A stretch of DNA of 15,140 bases. Source: an uncultured Acidimicrobiaceae bacterium. GTDB taxonomy: Bacteria; Actinomycetota; Acidimicrobiia; Acidimicrobiales; RAAP-2. The notes below the pieces were generated by a model. That model was not told the DNA's origin and made no database searches. It saw nothing but the letters and a program-made list of their open reading frames with translations. Position 1 is the stretch's first letter; each line of letters opens with the position of its first letter. Both the position numbers and the translations under genes were made by a program. The DNA lies in the NCBI GenBank assembly GCA_937894805.1, contig CALAYR010000059.1, positions 1 to 15,140 on the forward strand. Direction: 5' to 3'. Shown in pieces: positions 13,523 to 15,140 of the stretch.

Positions 13523-14229
13523 ATGACCTCAACGCAACTTCCCATCACGAAGCACCCGAAGTCGTCGACCATCGCCAACGCCTAGGCATCTGGCTATTCA
13601 TTGGCGGAGACGTCGTGACGACCGGAGCACTGATTTTCACCTACCTCTACTTGAGGGCGGTGAACACGACCGGGAACTGGATGGCGATTGAGGGCCTTCC
13701 TGCTAACGGCCGTTCAGCGGAAGAGGTTCAGGGCGTGCTCGACGCTGGTGGCAGCATGCAGCACATCATTGAGGCACCGTTGTCAGCGAGCTTTGCCTGG
13801 ATTATTGCACTCGTGATGGTGGCCAGTGCCGCCCTCTTCTGGTTCGGCGAGTCTCGATTGCGCGCAAACGAAGCCGGTCGCAAGGCCTTTGTGGCGATAT
13901 CCACCATTGCGGGACTGGCGGTCGTCGCCTACATCGTCTTGAGCATCGTGCAACTGCGCCAGGTGCCTCAGTATTGGCGCGTGGAGCACGACAGTTCGCT
14001 GTGGATCTACACCACGTACGGCTCCTGCATGCTGGCTCTGGGAGTCTCCGCGGTCATTCACGGCTTGATTCTGGCCTTCCTGTCATTTGGTTCCGCCACG
14101 CGGGCCGCCGTCGGCGTCATTGGTCACGATCGTTGGTTTCAGGTTCGCCTCGTTCGGTACTTCTGGGTCTGGGTGGCGCTTTCTACGGTGATACTGACCT
14201 TCGTAGTAACAACGCTCAACGCCAACTAG
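13519..14229 (+). CDS. ctaE: cytochrome c oxidase subunit III
   Basis: Membrane subunit that stabilises subunit I and supports proton uptake through the D channel. About five hydrophobic segments are visible. The first carries L-G-I-W-L-F-I-G-G-D-V-V-T-T-G-A, matching the common G-M-W-L-F-I-x-S-E-x-x-F-F-x-G but with Asp31 in place of the conserved glutamate. A histidine in V-I-H-G-L-I-L-A-F lies in a late segment, while the usual aromatic W-H-F-V-D-x-V-W end is not clear. The protein has 236 residues and an extended hydrophilic stretch (about 48-78) between the first two segments. ATG overlaps the ctaD stop (ATGA), so the two are translationally coupled. Confidence 0.88.
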   Translation: MNDLNATSHHEAPEVVDHRQRLGIWLFIGGDVVTTGALIFTYLYLRAVNTTGNWMAIEGLPANGRSAEEVQGVLDAGGSMQHIIEAPLSASFAWIIALVMVASAALFWFGESRLRANEAGRKAFVAISTIAGLAVVAYIVLSIVQLRQVPQYWRVEHDSSLWIYTTYGSCMLALGVSAVIHGLILAFLSFGSATRAAVGVIGHDRWFQVRLVRYFWVWVALSTVILTFVVTTLNAN

Positions 14230-14243
14230 CCGTTTCGCCCTGC

Positions 14244-14249
14244 TAAGGT
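14244..14249 (+). promoter_or_regulatory. candidate -10 box for pyrR-pyrB
   Basis: TAAGGT preceded by TGC would start transcription near 14256, giving a ~50-base leader that begins just before the PyrR binding hairpin. The -35 is poor and overlaps the end of ctaE, so this is a candidate only. Confidence 0.35.
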
Positions 14250-14262
14250 CAACACCTGAAAC

Positions 14263-14295
14263 GTCGTGAAGTGAGTCCTGTGAGGCTCATACGAC
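14263..14295 (+). promoter_or_regulatory. PyrR binding hairpin in the pyrR leader
   Basis: AGTCCTGTGAGGCT (14274-14287) matches the known PyrR-binding loop pattern (A-R-U-C-C-N-G-N-G-A-G-G-Y-U). It can fold as in Bacillus: lower stem GTCGT (14263-14267) with ACGAC (14291-14295), a purine bulge GAA (14268-14270) on the left side, and upper stem GTGAG (14271-14275) with CTCAT (14286-14290), including one G-U pair. The ribosome binding site GGAGGG begins two bases after the hairpin. No terminator is seen here, so UMP-bound PyrR would most simply block translation, as reported for mycobacterial PyrR. Confidence 0.8.
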
Positions 14296-14305
14296 TGGAG
14301 GGATT

Positions 14306-14875
14306 GTGGCAGAACGAGAGCGTTTAAACACGCGCCAACGAGGAACGATTTTCGTTCCCAAATCCCAACTCCTTTCTCCTGAAGAAGTTCAGCGTGCCGT
14401 ACGTCGCATGGCTCACGAAATCCTTGAGCGCAATGAGGACATTGCCAATCTCGTGATTATTGGTCTCCAGACGGGCGGAATCTGCTTCGCCGATCGTTTG
14501 GCCGACGTGATCCATGAAGTGTCCGGCGTCGATGTTGAGACGGGCACGCTTGACGTTGCCTTCTACCGCGACGATGTCACAATCCGTCCGGTCCTCGAAT
14601 CGGCCGAAACTTCGGTCGACGCCGACCTCGCCGATCGCGTGGTCCTGCTGGTTGATGACGTGCTGTACACCGGTCGAACCATTCGCGCGGCGCTCAACGC
14701 CCTGGCCGATTGGGGACGCCCCCAGGCGATCCAGCTCGCCGTCATGGTCGATCGCGGTCATCGCGAACTTCCAATACGGGCGGACTACGTCGGCAAGAAC
14801 CTGCCCACGTCGCAAGAAGAGGCTATTGACGCCACGCTCGAGGGCGTCTGGATCGGAACGTTGGTGAAGAAGTGA
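14306..14875 (+). CDS. pyrR: PyrR, pyrimidine-sensing RNA-binding regulator (uracil phosphoribosyltransferase fold)
   Basis: Binds pyr mRNA when UMP or UTP is abundant and lowers expression of the pyrimidine genes; many members also have weak uracil phosphoribosyltransferase activity. The PRPP-binding motif V-L-L-V-D-D-V-L-Y-T-G-R-T-I is at about residues 113-126. The N-terminal I-G-L-Q-T-G-G-I loop and the F-Y-R-D-D segment (86-90) fit the family. The length, 189 residues, is normal. The start is GTG at 14306, three bases after GGAGGG. Its own leader holds the PyrR hairpin, implying autoregulation together with pyrB, whose GTG overlaps its TGA stop. Confidence 0.95.
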   Translation: MAERERLNTRQRGTIFVPKSQLLSPEEVQRAVRRMAHEILERNEDIANLVIIGLQTGGICFADRLADVIHEVSGVDVETGTLDVAFYRDDVTIRPVLESAETSVDADLADRVVLLVDDVLYTGRTIRAALNALADWGRPQAIQLAVMVDRGHRELPIRADYVGKNLPTSQEEAIDATLEGVWIGTLVKK

Positions 14876-15140
14876 TTGATTCCATCGCAGGCGGCAATCT
14901 CGTCTCACTGGCCACACTCTCACAGCGAGCGATTGTCGAGGTCCTTGACACCGCCGAGTCTTTCGTCGAGGTGAACTCTCGTGCGGTAAAGAAAGTACCG
15001 GCCCTGAAGGGCAAGGTTATTGCCTCGCTCTTCTTTGAGGAGTCGACGCGTACGCGATTGAGTTTTGAAACGGCGGCTAAGCGATTGAGTGCCGACGTGC
15101 TGAGTCTGGCGGTGGCCTCCTCGAGCGTAAAGAAGGGTGA
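14872..15140 (+). CDS. pyrB: aspartate carbamoyltransferase catalytic subunit, partial (C-terminus off the right edge)
   Basis: Condenses carbamoyl phosphate with aspartate, the first committed step of pyrimidine synthesis. Eighty-nine codons are present. The carbamoyl-phosphate site F-F-E-E-S-T-R-T-R-L-S-F-E is complete, and the S-S-V-K-K-G-E loop, whose lysine reaches into the neighbouring active site, ends at the window edge. The start is GTG at 14872, which shares GTGA with the pyrR stop, so it is translationally coupled to pyrR and controlled by the same leader hairpin. Confidence 0.95.
   Translation, partial: MIDSIAGGNLVSLATLSQRAIVEVLDTAESFVEVNSRAVKKVPALKGKVIASLFFEESTRTRLSFETAAKRLSADVLSLAVASSSVKKG

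Noticed and set aside
1..15140. CRISPR array, tRNA or rRNA genes, insertion sequences, prophage or attachment sites
   Set aside because: No regularly spaced direct repeats, cloverleaf-like segments, transposase or integrase frames were seen; nearly every stretch is filled by recognisable genes, and no gap exceeds about 115 bases.

Overview
The window looks like a chromosomal segment of an actinobacterium, probably from or near the class Acidimicrobiia. The lineage call is inferred from several signs. The shikimate genes run aroC-aroK-aroB-aroQ and lead into efp-nusB, the usual actinobacterial order. The dehydroquinase is type II, GTG starts are common, and several starts sit 6-7 bases behind TANNNT-type -10 boxes, as in leaderless transcripts. 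A PyrR binding hairpin lies against the pyrR ribosome binding site. G+C is moderate, in the mid to upper 50s percent, except in the first ~0.9 kb, which is clearly richer.

Layout. (1) 1-1124, minus strand: the 5' two-thirds of an AMP-forming acyl-CoA synthetase that runs off the left edge. It has no convincing start codon and carries a break in base composition. (2) 1078-2353: three small conserved-looking genes of unknown role, namely a 74-aa protein, a 71-aa Cys/His protein, and a 241-aa cysteine-cluster protein that converges on the second and overlaps its stop. (3) 2409-7308, plus strand: nfuA (Fe-S carrier), then aroC, aroK, aroB and aroQ, then efp and nusB. Most are packed with 4-base ATGA overlaps or gaps of a few bases. 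(4) 7320-14229: a cytochrome oxidase block. It has two assembly genes (a polytopic membrane protein fused to an SCO1 copper chaperone, and a caa3-type CtaG), a small convergent membrane gene, then a secreted cupredoxin-like protein and COX2, COX1 and COX3. (5) 14263-15140: a PyrR binding hairpin, pyrR, and the start of pyrB, which runs off the right edge.

How it fits together. aroB, aroQ, aroK and aroC supply four of the seven steps to chorismate; efp and nusB are translation and transcription housekeeping genes. The SCO fusion starts 11 bases after nusB and is probably read with it. SCO and CtaG are the copper-delivery partners expected for the CuA and CuB sites of the oxidase encoded next door. 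The cupredoxin-ctaC-ctaD-ctaE operon has its own near-consensus promoter (TTGACA, 16 bases, TATGGT) and a 7-bp hairpin at the predicted 5' end of the mRNA.

The most interesting signal is in the oxidase. Subunit I keeps all heme and CuB ligands, the active-site tyrosine and the D-channel acid, but the K-channel lysine is isoleucine. The matching entrance glutamate of subunit II is also gone, and the Mg-site aspartate of subunit I is glycine. With a CuA-like cysteine-pair cupredoxin encoded at the head of the operon and an SCO chaperone fused to a membrane domain, this looks like a divergent oxidase with its own copper and electron-transfer partners. No tRNA, rRNA, CRISPR array, transposase or prophage gene was seen.
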